A program made the translations under genes and the position numbers. From assembly GCA_006386115.1 (NCBI GenBank), contig VFIW01000029.1, positions 124,001-188,000 on the forward strand: a stretch of 64,000 nt of DNA. The letters run 5' to 3'. The DNA is from Globisporangium splendens. Its lineage: Eukaryota > Oomycota > Peronosporomycetes > Pythiales > Pythiaceae. This document shows positions 49,659-60,323 of this stretch, piece by piece (the first letter of the stretch is position 1; each line of letters opens with the position of its first letter). The notes below the pieces were generated by a model. It had not been told where the DNA came from, did no database searches, and saw nothing but the letters and a program-made list of their open reading frames with translations.

Positions 49659-50128
49659 CATGAGCGAAATACGGATGTATCTCGCAGCCATATCATCCTC
49701 CATAATTAAATATCCGTCTTAAATTGATAAAATGTGAAAATTTATCGGCGCGTTTCACGACTAGGTTTTTCCTTTGCCTCCTCCACAAACATCCACCCAC
49801 TCACCCCTTCCTCTCCCACCAGCACCTCGAAAGCACGGATTAACACAAAAGATCAAGCAGAGGGGAACCGATGGCAGACGTCGTCTCGGTAAACGTGGCC
49901 AACGCGCAATCGCTACATCATGCTGTGGTGAACGTCCTCGCTCGCCAGGCCACTGAGCGGTCTGCAAACACACAAAAGCAGTACATGAACAAGCAAAAGG
50001 AGTACCGTGAGTGGTGCGCGTCCAAGGGCTTTTGTGATGGCGAGCTGGTGTATGAAGCGAAGCTCGTTGACTTTCTGGACAATTTTGTCGTCCCGCGAGG
50101 AAACAAGCGGTTTAAGCAGGCCGACGGA

Positions 50129-50662
50129 TGTAACCGGACACTTCCGAGTTACGCAGCACGATACGTGTGTGAGGAAGCGTATTCAACGCTTCTCTCAAGG
50201 ACTCTGTTCCGAGAGCGGTTGCCTGCTTCCTGCAGTGCAACAATCGGTTACCTATAGGTCTCTATAGAGTAACCGTCGATAACCAAAGACTCAGTTAACG
50301 GTAAAAATGGAACTGTTTATTTGTTGGAGGTTGCCCTCTGTAGAGCAACCTGAGTTATCTTTATGTAACTATGAACAATAGCAATCTCAAGTGTAATTAC
50401 TCCCCATGGGGCAATGAATGGCTATGAAAGACTAACGCTAGTTGTCTTATGTGATTGGATGAAATGCATGTTCAATTATATCCAATCGGAGGCGCCGTCA
50501 CTCAGACTGGCTGCCGGCTCCACCGTGAAGGTTCGAGCAAGTACGACGAACCTCATTGTTCGGTCTTAAACTTGTTGCGCGTACTCTACGTACCGCAAGG
50601 TTCGGTTTGGTTGTGTGGCACAACACAAGTGCGTAACCATGTTACAGTGTAACCCCGTTACA
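50129..50662. repeat. Gypsy-2 3' LTR
   Basis: 534 bp, TG...CA, in Gypsy-2 sense starting TGTAACGGGG and ending CCGGTTACA. It carries most of the differences between the two LTRs (for example AGAGC/GAGTT where the other LTR and the solo LTR have GGACA/GGATT). Confidence 0.93.
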
Positions 50663-50675
50663 CCACCCCCCACTT
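50663..50675 (-). promoter_or_regulatory. Gypsy-2 polypurine tract
   Basis: On the minus strand AAGTGGGGGGTGG lies directly before the 3' LTR, the expected primer for plus-strand DNA synthesis. Confidence 0.75.
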
Positions 50676-50833
50676 AAAGTGCGAAACACTCGAAGGGTCG
50701 GTGTGAGAAACGTGTGGTGGTCACGCTACGACTCACGAGGTCGTGGTCAGAATTTATCGTGAGAGGCACAGCGAACACGCGTGCAAAGCTCTCCGAGAAT
50801 CGTCGTAAAATCACAAGTGTGGACGCACACGTG

Positions 50834-52369
50834 ATGGCGACAAACAAATCGGTGCGCGAGAAGATCGCCCGATGCGCGAGCGGCCCTGCAGAAGGACTCG
50901 TTCAAAGATTGCAAAAGCTCGACGCTGAAAAGCGCGAGACGGCGAGCGCAAAACAACGCGCTGCCGCTGCGACCACGACTGCCACAGTAGACGTGAGCAT
51001 GAGCGACGTCGAGTCGACTCAACCGAAGGCTGCTCCTGACTGTGTCAGTGAGCTACAATTTGGCGACCTCCCTGCCATCATGCCGATGAGCAGGACAAGC
51101 GACGCCGAAGACGACACGGCAGTCGACTACCAAGAGTACTCGCCCGAAGAAGGGGAGGAAGGGGAAGACATCACAGTGAAGCTCGGCTCCATCGGCGAGT
51201 GGGTCGAGTACGAGGAGTTGCATTACGGGAGCGGTAGCCCCGAACTGCACGAGTTGGAACGGAATCCCTCGGCAGACGTCTCGATTTATCGGACGGATGA
51301 AGAAAATGACGTCGCAAAGACTGTCAAAGAAAGAGGGAAGGAGGAGGTCATCATTACCAATAATGAGACCGGACTGGAACCACCGCGAAAAGGTTCCGTC
51401 CATTATTCGCTTCCCATTATGCCGCCGCCAAGTTAATGGCCGACAGCAAAAACCCCGGCAAATTTACTTGCACAGGCGCGGGTTCCACTCGAGAGGTATG
51501 ACTCCGAGTTCGCACGATGGCGCGAAGCCGATCTGCGAGGACGTGATGGGGCACTGCGCGTGCACCCGATCCCGGTTATCCTTTACGAAGATGAGACCGA
51601 GGATCAATATGAAACCGCGTTCTTGGCATCAAGAACCGGTGTGAAACGCTTTGGCACTGCGCGTATATTGGCCACCGATCCTGGGGCACAACGTAGCCAG
51701 CGCATGCAATTCGCTGTGCAGCGCGTACAAAAGTACCGCGAAGCGATCAAGACTGTTGACCGTGCTCGTTCGAGTCACGTCGTTAACAAGCGGCAGATGG
51801 ACGAGTCCCACTCGCCACCAACGCACGCTCAAAAGCGGCGACCAAATCGGGAACGTCCTCGAGGAGGCGCTCAGCAGGCTCCCACGAGCTCTGCGACACA
51901 TCGTACCCACGCCACTTCACAAGGTAGTGGGTGTTCCCCTTACGCCGCTGCACACGCAGCAGGCGCTCAACATGGTAGTGGCGCTGTCCCTGCTTGTCAA
52001 TCAGCGGGATAGGTGGCGCCCTACTTCGCTTCAGCATCGGTGGTTGCACCAGATGCGGTGGTTCAGATGGTTCACGCGAACGCATCGTCTTTTGGGGCGC
52101 TACAGCAAGCCGTCCGTACCCTTCGCCAGCAATATCTGGACGAAACCTCGCTGTTGAAGCAGAGGGTGACGGCGCTTGAGACGGAGCTGAAGGAAGCTCG
52201 TCAGATGCTGGAGGAGTACCATGTCCGCGGGAAGCACTTCCACGCGAGGTATGCTCCGCGAGTGAAGACGCTTTGGGAGAGGCACAACGCGCTCGTGTCT
52301 CGATGGGCGGCGTCTGAGCCCCCTGATGAGACCGACGTGCTCCCGCACTGGGATAAGAATCCACAGTAG
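50834..52369 (+). other. Antisense reading frame at the 3' end of Gypsy-2
   Basis: One plus-strand frame is open from 50714 (first ATG 50834) to 52369 except for TAA at 51434-51436 and TAG near 52,010. The first part (about 200 codons) is acidic and hydrophilic (KSVREKIARCAS, EYSPEEGEEGEDI); the middle has LERYDSEFARWREADL and YEDETEDQYETAFLAS; the end is a strong heptad coiled coil (LLKQRVTALETELKEARQMLEE). 50,714-51,782 has no sense-strand gene. Beyond 51,783 it overlaps pol in antisense. The stops may be lesions or lie in introns. No family recognised. Confidence 0.45.
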
Positions 52370-54711
52370 CGTCGTGGTAGCGTTTCAGCAAACCCACGTA
52401 GAACACGGGGTGCGTTGCCATTCTCGTTGGGAGATCGAGCTTGTAATTCAAGTCTCCAATCTTCTCCACAACAGTGTATGGCCCGATAAATCGTGGCAAC
52501 AACTTACTCCCGCTGGGGAGCGTTGTGACTGCATCGTTTGGTAGGTTTTTAATGCTTAAAAGCACTTTATCACCCACACAAAACGTTTGTTTGTTCTTTC
52601 TACCCGATTTATCGGCGTAGAGCTTTTGCTTGTCTTGCGCAGCAGCTAGTTGGTCGCGTACGCGACGCAACAATGCTGCGCGCTCATCGACAAATTGCCG
52701 CGCTGCCGCGACGGCTTTGTCTTGCTTTTTCGTTGCTCTCGCAGCGCGTGCTGCAGAGAGATCTATTTCTGCGCCGGTGTGTGACACCGCGCGTCCTTCC
52801 ATTCGTGGCTGATGCTCACACGAGCAGTCGCCTGATTCCGTCTGAGACTGGCTATTTTTAGCACGAGTACCGTAACTCGGTACCGTGGGTGATCCATCTT
52901 TAGGGACACGAGTACCGTAACTCAGTACCGTGGGTGATCCATCTTTAGGGACACGAGTACCGTAACTCAGTACCGTGCCCGAGATGTCAATACTCTGCGT
53001 GCTGTCCGGTAAGACCGTGACAGATTCGGAACGCGATCGCACAGGCGGCGCATCGCGCGCGTCCACGTGAGCGGTCGACGCCACGTCCGGTGACGGAGAT
53101 CGCGCGCTCGCATCGAGCGCAGCGAGTTGCCCTCCCACCGCAGAACGTTCGACGCCCTCGAACAGAGTGGCGGGTACGCGCGGGTGCCGCAGCGAGTTAA
53201 AATAGAACGGAGTCACGGCCGCAGAGGCGTGCTCGCTGCTATTTATAGCAAACTCGGCGTACGGCAGCCAGCGGCTCCAGTCGCGGGGATGGTCGACAGC
53301 GATGCTGCGAAGAATATCCTCGACGACACGGTTCACGCGCTCAGTTTGCCCGTCTGTCTCGGGGTGATCGGCAGTGGACAACGCCAGATCTGTGCCGAGC
53401 AGGCGAAAGAGTTCGCGCCAAAAGGCAGCGGTAAAACGCGGGTCCCGGTCTGATACAATAGACTCGGGCAAGCCGTGATAGCGGAACACGTGCTCTAAAA
53501 ATAGGCACGCCGTCTCTTGCGCAGTGACATGCTTGCGCACGGGTGCAACGTGCACCATTTTGCTCAGTCGATCGACGAACACGACGACGCCTGTGTTGCG
53601 CGCCTTGTCTTCCGGGAAACCGAAGACGAAATCCATGCTGACCGACTTCCAGCAGTCTTGCGGAATCGGCAGCGGATGCAGCGGCGCTTTGTTCTTGCCC
53701 GCAGGCTTCACGCGCTGGCACTGTTCGCATGAGCGTACATAATTGGCCACCCATTTGTATTGGTGTGGCCACCAAAACACATTAGACACTTGCAAGAAGG
53801 TCTTTTCACGCCCGAGATGCCCACTCGCTGGTGCATCGTGAAACTCATGCAGGATCGAAAGTTTCAGATCCTGGTCATGCGGTACATACACACGCGGGTA
53901 ATCAAAGTTGGACAGTCGATGCCACAACAACCCATCGTGGTAACTAAACCGAGCAAGCTTTGACTCGAGTTTGGCAGGCAATGACTCTTTGGACGAGCCG
54001 TCAAAGTGAGCAATCAACAAGCGACATTCATCGTCCTTTGCATAAAGCGACTGAATGTTGTCCTTGAGCTTTGTTTGCACTCGACTGATGCTCAGATGCA
54101 TGAGATCAGGAGTGCGCTCCAAACACAGGGCGTCAGAGCTGTCGTCAACGCTCGACTCGTAATCTGGACGGCGCGAGAGCGCGTCCGCCAGAACATTTTC
54201 CTTTCCTGGTTTGTATTCGACCCGAAAGTTGAACTCGGAGAAGAAAGCAAGCCATCGCGCCATTCGCTGCGATAAATGGGGGGAATTAATCGCGGTCCGC
54301 AAGGACGCGTGATCCGTGTACACAACGAACAGTGTCGCACCCAAAAGGTGGACCCTGAACTTCAAGAGGGCGTACTTGATCGCAAGCAGCTCCTTGTCGT
54401 GCACAGGATAATTCTTTTCAGCTGCTCTAAGCAGTCTGCTTTGGTATGATACGACGCGCTCATGGCCGTCATCATCCTTCTGCATCAGTGCACAGCCGAT
54501 TGCAAAATCGCTGGCATCGCACACGACACTGAAGGCTTTCGTGTGGTCCGGCAACGCCAGGACAGGAGCGCGAACGAGTGACTCCTTCACGTCAATGAAT
54601 GCATTCATGACATCATTCGTCCAGTCCCACTCGACATCCTTTTTCAAGAGATGCGTGAGCGGACGGACTCTTGCCGCATAGTTGTGGCTGTACTTGTGCA
54701 AGTAATTTGCC
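51783..54711 (-). pseudogene. Gypsy-2 RNase H, integrase and chromodomain
   Basis: The downstream pol frame. LANYLHKYSHNYA (RT thumb/connection), RNase H (VVCDASDFAIG, DKELLAIKY, YTDHASLRTA, ADALSRRPDY), integrase zinc region (HLGREK, CEQCQRVK), core (MDFVFGFPE; SDRDPRF; DHPETDGQTERVNR, so the DDE set is complete), a three-copy 15-residue repeat, GPY-like module (LLPRFIGPYTVVEKIGD), a Ser/Pro-rich linker and a C-terminal chromodomain (YHVERLLRVQRRKG, HYLVKWRGY, SSWEPAERL). The frame is separated from the RT part by a shift in LRKWLG/LANYLH near 54,712. Confidence 0.88.
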
Positions 54712-56207
54712 AAGCCACTTGCGCAAGTCCTTGACATTCTTTGGGATCGGCCAGTCGGCGATCGCCTTGATCTTCTCTGGGTCCGCGCGGACGCCAGCTT
54801 TGCCAACATAGCAGCCCAGGATCGGAATCTCTGAGGCGCCAAAGATGCATTTCTTCAGGTTGCAATACAGACTGTTGTCTCGTAAGCACTGCAACACTGA
54901 GCGCAAATGTCTCTTGTGCACGTCAACGGCACTGAGATCTCCTTCGGCACGACTGTGCACGAAGATGTCATCGAAATAGCTCGGTGCATACGCACGATGA
55001 GGACGCAGAAGATGCGTTACCAGACGATTGAACGTCGCTGGTGCATTCTTCAAACCTTGCGGCATAACGAGCCACTCCCACAGCATCCCGCTGGGTGTGC
55101 TTACTGCCGTCAAGGGAACGTCACTCTCTCGCATGAGGATCTGATAGAACCCATCCATCAGATCCAGTGCGGAGAACACTGTCGAGCCGCCCATGGAGTC
55201 GATCAAGACATCCTTCCTTGGGATCGGCGTTTGTGCCGGAATGGTGGCGGCGTTCAGCTTGTTGAAAGCGTGAACAATGCGCCAGCCACCAGTCGCTTTC
55301 CGCACACAAAACGTGGGTGAGCTATGCGGAGACTTGCTTTCTCTCACATGACCGGCGAGGGCTCGTTTCGCGAAGAACTCGTCGATAGCCTCAACCTGCT
55401 CGCGGGGCAGCGGCCATTGTCTGGTCACGCAATATTTGCTCCCGGGCTCGAGGTCAATCTCGTGCCGTACGCCACGATCAACGGGCAGGGCACTTGGCAC
55501 TTTGTCGGGAAACACATCTTTGAACTCCCACAATAAGTCAAAGTATGGACTGCCTTTCACGGCGTCCCAATCCTGAGCAGCAAAACGTTTCTGTTTGTCT
55601 GGCTCCAAAACACTCTCATCCGCAGTGGACGAGGTGCATAGTTCGCTACGCGTGAACGCAGTCGGAACGACGATCTCGCGGATCTGATCACGCTCTAGAT
55701 CCGTAAGAAAGAGCTCATAGCTCATTTCTTCGAGGGATACAATCGCCTCAACGGTACTCGGCAGCTCATGGAGCGCCGCAAATTCAGCGAAGAACACTTC
55801 GTCTGATGCGTTTGCTTCCGGACTGCGCTTCGCGCGTCTGAGCGCCACGTCAACGTGAGCGCGATCTATCGACGGATCCGAGGTCCTGTCGAGGGCGCGC
55901 AGCGAAGTTGCAGCTGCATTGAGAGATGGGGCAATCATATGCGAGGCGGCCGTTTCCTCAGCAACAGATGCCAATGCACTGTCTCTCTCGCAAGCTGACA
56001 ACTTGCGTCGCCCTCGTCGGTTGATGCGAACACGCGACCTCGCGGTTCTGAGCTCCAGTACTGCACCGTCAGGGTGGTACGAGCTGGTTGACGCGTGTAC
56101 ACCTGTACTGTCGCTGTCACTTGCGGGGCTGGCTCGGGTGCTCTGGAGCCGCACACTTGCGCACCAGTGTCCACGTCTGGACTTTCTGGCGCTTCCGCAC
56201 AAACTGG
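54712..56207 (-). pseudogene. Gypsy-2 reverse transcriptase part
   Basis: RT frame: HAFNKLNAATIP, DLMDGFYQI, PQGLKNAPATF, catalytic YFDD (SYFDDIFVHS), ILGCYVGKAG. It opens just after a TAG at about 56,208 and overlaps the protease frame to 55,935, in the -1 phase. An ATG at 55,939 overlaps the protease stop as ATGA and begins MIAPSLNAAATS, so stop-restart translation is possible; I see no phased slippery heptamer in the overlap. At about 54,712 the frame is lost within LRKWLG. Confidence 0.85.
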
Positions 56208-56899
56208 GCTACCTGCCGCAGTTGATCTCTTTGCTGGGCTCACTGCCACAGCGTATCTTCTAGCTGGGCTCCCTACCACAGCGTGAGTGTTTTGAGCGGG
56301 GCTCGCTGCCGCCGCATGTCTTCCTGCTGGGCTCCCTGCCACAGCGTGTTCAAAGCTCGCATCCATTGCGTGGAAATTTTCCCGCAACCTTCGCTCTTCA
56401 TCAGAGGAAGGGGTGGAGCTTCCGATTGTGCGTGCTCGCCAATCGATCCAAGGCTGATGTTTCGCCAGCCAAGGCATCCCTAGGATGAGGTCGTACTTCG
56501 ACCCCATCGCTAGTACCACGAACGTTTCTTTGCAGACAAAGTCGCAAAAACTGAAGGAGAGTTCGACTTGAACCCCTTCAGTGTGTACTGTCGACCCATC
56601 GGCCAGACGTACGATCATCTTCTCGCGCTTGCCACTGTGGACAAGTCGCTCATACGCTTGCAGACTCTGTTCCAGAGCTCCCTTCGAGACGAAGTTCTGT
56701 GACGCACCGCAGTCAACAAGAACCGTCATTTTCTTCCCATAGCCCTTCACATCGGCGCTATATACCAACATCTCACTCGGAGCCTTGTTGCCAAGAGCTC
56801 CTGGGACTAAGCTTCCCATCTGCACGACTCTAGTAGTCGGCGACGCCGAAGCTATAGAGTCTGTCTCAGTAGAGCGTCCCGCTTCTACTGAGACATTCC
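55935..56899 (-). CDS. Gypsy-2 aspartic protease and spacer region
   Basis: Entered by a -1 shift from gag. Protease active site LVDCGASQNFV, MIVRLADGST, and ILGMPWLAKHQP near the end of the domain. Then a spacer of imperfect 12-14-residue repeats (AGSPAGRH, AASPAQNTH, VGSPARRY, VSPAKRST, AGSPVC; 56,225-56,365) and an Ala/Pro-rich tail to TGA at 55935. The active-site triplet is DCG rather than the usual DTG/DSG, which may lower activity or be a family feature. Confidence 0.83.
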
Positions 56900-56906
56900 G
56901 TTTCCC
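56862..56906 (-). promoter_or_regulatory. -1 ribosomal frameshift signal, gag to protease
   Basis: On the minus strand G-GGA-AAC (56906-56900) lies in the gag phase (AAG GGA AAC). Four bases later a perfect 12-bp stem begins: TGTCTCAGTAGA (56895-56884), a 10-nt loop that can form three more pairs, TCTACTGAGACA (56873-56862). The gag stop TAG (56887-56885) is in the first arm. A -1 slip continues directly into the protease frame (RNVSVEAG). Heptamer, short spacer and stem-loop match the known retroviral -1 signal; GGGAAAC is used by several viruses. Confidence 0.85.
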
Positions 56907-58045
56907 TTTCTTGCCACAGCGGATCTGCCACCTCGATGAGCGTGGTTGCCGCGCGGCGTTTGGTAGTCCCTCGCCTGATTTCCAGTGCGAGGAGCGGGCT
57001 GCCTTGGAGCGGGACACTTCGACTGATAGTGTCCTCGCTTGCCACAGTTAAAGCAGGTCACTTCGGCGCTGCTGAGATCCATTGGTGTCGGACCATGGAA
57101 GCGCCGCTCATTCGTGACTGCTCGATGGCTGTGATGCGCACCGTTGTGGCGGCCAGCGTTCCAATCAGGTCGGCTGACTCTGAACGATTGCTGCTCAACG
57201 AGCGCAATGCGGATCGCATCTTCCATCGTGGCCGGCAAGCGTCGGTACAACTCCTGACGCGCTGGTCCACTGTTGAGGCCGTTGAGAAACGCAGGCACTT
57301 TCACAGACTCAGGCAAAGGACTGGTCGTGATCGCCGCGCACAGGCTTCTCATCTCCTGGATGTATCGTTCCAGTGAGAGCTTCCCTTGTTTCAAGGAGAA
57401 GAAACGACCTTGCAACAGCACTTCGTTGTTCGGAGGCTGATACATGGCGGTGATTCTCGCACGGAAAATATCCCACGTGTCGAATGCACACTCATCGGTG
57501 AGCAACGTCGAGAATGCCCATTCCGACGCTCGACCGCGCAGGTTCGAGATGGCGTAAGACACCATCTGCTCGTTGCTGTCGATGAGCTGAGCCTTGGCGC
57601 AACGCTCCACGGCGAGCAGCCAGTGGATGAGCTTGTCGCCATCCGCACCATCGAATTTCGGAGCGTCGATCTTGACAGCTCTTGGGCGGGGAGTTTGGGA
57701 CGCGGGTGTCTGAGGCGCAGAAGCCGCACTCGACAAAGACGTGGCTGCACCAGCAACCACAGAAACCACTCGCTCGAGCGCTTCGCGCGACTCAGCAGCT
57801 GAGCGCAGCATCTCTGCGGTCAAGCTTGCGGTGGCTTGCATTTGTGCTTGCGCACTTCGTTCTCCTTCGAGGCGCTGAGCGTTCGAGAAGTTCTCGAACT
57901 GCTCGAGTCGAAAGATTTGCTGTTCCGGCGACGCCGAGAGCACGTCTAGAGCGACTTGGTCGCCTAGCGCTTGTGCCATTCGGGTCAGCACACTCCGGTG
58001 CTCAGCCGAGAGGTGCGGGAACTGCGCAGGGTCAATTGACGCCAT
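56885..58045 (-). CDS. Gypsy-2 Gag
   Basis: 386 codons from ATG 58045 (MASIDPAQFPHLS). Helical N-terminal region, capsid-like core (LIHWLLAVERCAKA, LRGRASEWAF, RITAMYQPPNNE, LKQGKLSLERYIQEMRSL), and one CCHC knuckle (CFNCGKRGHYQSKC) near residue 345, then a basic, Arg/Gly-rich tail. It ends at the TAG inside the frameshift stem-loop, so most ribosomes should make Gag alone and a minority Gag-protease. Confidence 0.9.
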   Translation of the reverse strand: MASIDPAQFPHLSAEHRSVLTRMAQALGDQVALDVLSASPEQQIFRLEQFENFSNAQRLEGERSAQAQMQATASLTAEMLRSAAESREALERVVSVVAGAATSLSSAASAPQTPASQTPRPRAVKIDAPKFDGADGDKLIHWLLAVERCAKAQLIDSNEQMVSYAISNLRGRASEWAFSTLLTDECAFDTWDIFRARITAMYQPPNNEVLLQGRFFSLKQGKLSLERYIQEMRSLCAAITTSPLPESVKVPAFLNGLNSGPARQELYRRLPATMEDAIRIALVEQQSFRVSRPDWNAGRHNGAHHSHRAVTNERRFHGPTPMDLSSAEVTCFNCGKRGHYQSKCPAPRQPAPRTGNQARDYQTPRGNHAHRGGRSAVARKGNGMSQ

Positions 58046-58100
58046 GATGAATCCTTGAGGAAGCGATTCAGGCAGTCACCTCTGCCGGGTCGTAGATTGA

Positions 58101-58115
58101 CTACGAGTGCTACCA
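58101..58115 (-). promoter_or_regulatory. Gypsy-2 primer-binding site
   Basis: On the minus strand TGGTAGCACTCGTAG starts 2 nt after the 5' LTR. It nearly equals the Gypsy-1 site and is complementary to a tRNA 3' end AGTGCTACCA, probably initiator tRNA-Met. Confidence 0.68.
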
Positions 58116-58117
58116 GT

Positions 58118-58652
58118 TGTAACCGGACACTTCCGAGTTACGCAGCACGATACGTGTGTGAGGAAGCGTATGCAACGCTTCTCTCAAGGACTCTGTTCCG
58201 AGAGCGGTTGCCTGCTTCCTGCAGTGCAACAATCGGTTACCTATAGGTCTCTATAGAGTAACCGTCGATAACCAAAGGCTTTAGTTAACGGTAAAAATGG
58301 AACTGTTTATTTGTTGGAGGTTGCCCTCTGTAGGACAACCTGGATTATCTTTATGTAACTATGAACAATAACAATCTCAAGTGTAATTACTCCCCATGGG
58401 GCAATGAGTGGCTATGAAAGACTAACGCTAGTTGTCTTATGTGATTGGATGAAATGCATGTTCAATTATATCCAATCGGAGGCGCCGTCACTCAGACTGG
58501 CTGCCGGCTCCACCGTGAAGGTTCGAGCAAGTACGACGAACCTCATGGTTCGGTCTTAAACTTGTTGCGCGTACTCTACGTACCGCAAGGTTCGGTTTGG
58601 TTGTGTGGCACAACACAAGTGCGTAACCATGTTACAGTGTAACCCCGTTACA
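58118..58652. repeat. Gypsy-2 5' LTR
   Basis: 535 bp, TG...CA, followed by the ACGGA target duplication at 58653-58657. Closer to the solo LTR at 23,180-23,714 than the 3' LTR is at several positions. Confidence 0.93.
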
Positions 58653-59803
58653 ACGGAACTCCGCAAGCGCTAGGGTTCGAGTCCATTGACGCGTATGTGA
58701 AGGCCATTGTTGACCTGTACCAGCAGCAGAAGTCTCTCGGCATGAACGAAGAATCGCATCCTCGTGGAATGGCACTCCGTGCTCTCGTGGATCTATTGAA
58801 ACGCAGTGAAGTGACGCGGAAGCGTGAGGCGTACGCCGATCGCGGTGTAGGAACAGTGCTCGATGGGTACAACGTTGAAGACATGAAGGCATTGAGCTCG
58901 TTTTGGTTAAGTCAACAATCTGGTGTAGCACTAAGAGATCGCGTTGATTTTCTTCTCGGACACGCTCTTCTTGCCCGAGGAGAGTCAAGAAGGTACATCC
59001 AGTTTCCTGATTTGCTGACTCTGTCGTTGAGTGACGAAAGCCCACAGCACTGTACCCCACTAGTCGTAATCACGACGAAAGGAAAAACCAACCAACACGG
59101 GAGAGTAGAGTACGGTGTTGCAATGCGATGCAAAAAAGTCCTACTTTGCCCCGTGAACGCCGTCGCAATGTACCTCTTTTGGAGGTGGCACGTGGATTTG
59201 GAGCCCTTCCCGGTTCTGACAAACCGGAAAGCTTGGCACGACATCCATCTATTGAAAGGCAAAGATTCCAAAGTCCAGCTCTCGTACAACGCTCAGCTCG
59301 ACGGAATAAAGCGTGCATTTGAGTCGTGTGGGATTGACTCGTCTGTATGGATGCACTCCAATCGCGTATCAGCAGCCAAAATAGCGGAGTCAAATGGCGC
59401 CGATGAAGCTCAAATTAGGCGAGCTGGTCGGTGGAATAGTGGTCGTATGGAAGGTTGTTATTTGACTACAATACCCCGAAAAGCGATGCGTTCACTCGCC
59501 GGTTTTCCTACCAAAGGTGGCTCATATTGGCTGACCCGAGGTTGTGTCACACCATGTGACGAGCTGCAAAGGATGGTGTGTGTGGAGATTTTGTTGCCGA
59601 GTTTGAGCAGACGGAGCAGTTGAAGTGGAGGTTGAAGACCGTCACTCCAGGAACGACACTCACACACTTGATCAGCAAGTGAGTCATTTGGGAAATGGCT
59701 CATTTCAGGTAATGAGTCATCGTGCTTTTATACTTGGGGCGTGTATGCGTAAATGCATGTTGCAGCCAGGCACAAAGGTTCAGTATAGTGCCGCTGATGG
59801 CCC

Positions 59804-60323
59804 ATGCACTTGGTGCTCCGGGCAAGCACTGCCACTGAGAACAGGGAGCGCTTTTGGATAACAGGTCGAAAGATCTGCATGAATAGCATCATCGATAAAT
59901 TTGCCTCTTATAGCACTGGTCGTGCCATAGTGTATCGTGATCTCGAGAAAGCAGAGGCTGATTTTGAAAAAAGAGAAACCAAGGAAATTGCAGCAGGAGG
60001 TTTTGTCGGCATGCTCCACGACCTGCGGGTATTTTTTTTTACAAGACTCCGTGCTTCTCCGCCGCCAGTTTAGAGATCATCCTATTTGGCAAGATCCACT
60101 CTTTTTGTCATCAGAGTATCGCGCTTTCGAAGATGAAGTGATAGCCAAAGTCCCCTCAGCAGAAGCACTACACGCCAAAACCCTCGAGTCCGCTATTCCT
60201 CTCGTAGCTACTGCTCTAAAAGCAGGATTTGAGTCCGTACATGGAAAGCTGGACAGCCTCGCGTCCGAGGTCAGCAACTTGAAAAAACAGGCACCGCTAC
60301 CGGTCAGCAAAAGCTCGTTTTGA
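59804..60323 (+). pseudogene. Middle part of the Crypton recombinase (right arm)
   Basis: Mirror of 33,392-33,911, with the same T-run frame change. The predicted protein parts are identical to the left copy. Confidence 0.55.

Larger units (their letters stand above)
50129..58652 (-). mobile_element. Gypsy-2: complete chromovirus-type Ty3/Gypsy retrotransposon
   Basis: 8,524 bp with two LTRs (534 and 535 bp), a 5-bp target duplication ACGGA, a primer-binding site, a polypurine tract, and gag, protease, RT-RNase H, integrase and a C-terminal chromodomain on the minus strand. The chromodomain places it in the chromovirus branch. The LTRs differ at about 11 positions (about 2%). One lesion in pol (frameshift near 54,712) inactivates this copy. 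Unusual features: a -1 frameshift signal between gag and protease, a 15-residue tandem repeat in the integrase, and a long antisense frame at the 3' end. Confidence 0.95.
49871..59623 (+). pseudogene. Crypton-type tyrosine recombinase, split by Gypsy-2 (right arm)
   Basis: Codons 1 to about 86 lie at 49871-50128 and the rest at 58653-59623. Gypsy-2 sits between, with ACGGA duplicated (50124-50128 and 58653-58657). The 308 residues after the insertion are identical to the left copy, including all catalytic residues. The same C-terminal frame change is present. Confidence 0.78.

Noticed and set aside
56373..56379. AAATTTC heptamer in protease phase as a second frameshift site
   Set aside because: A -1 slip there meets a TGA within eight codons and the RT frame is closed until about 56,207.
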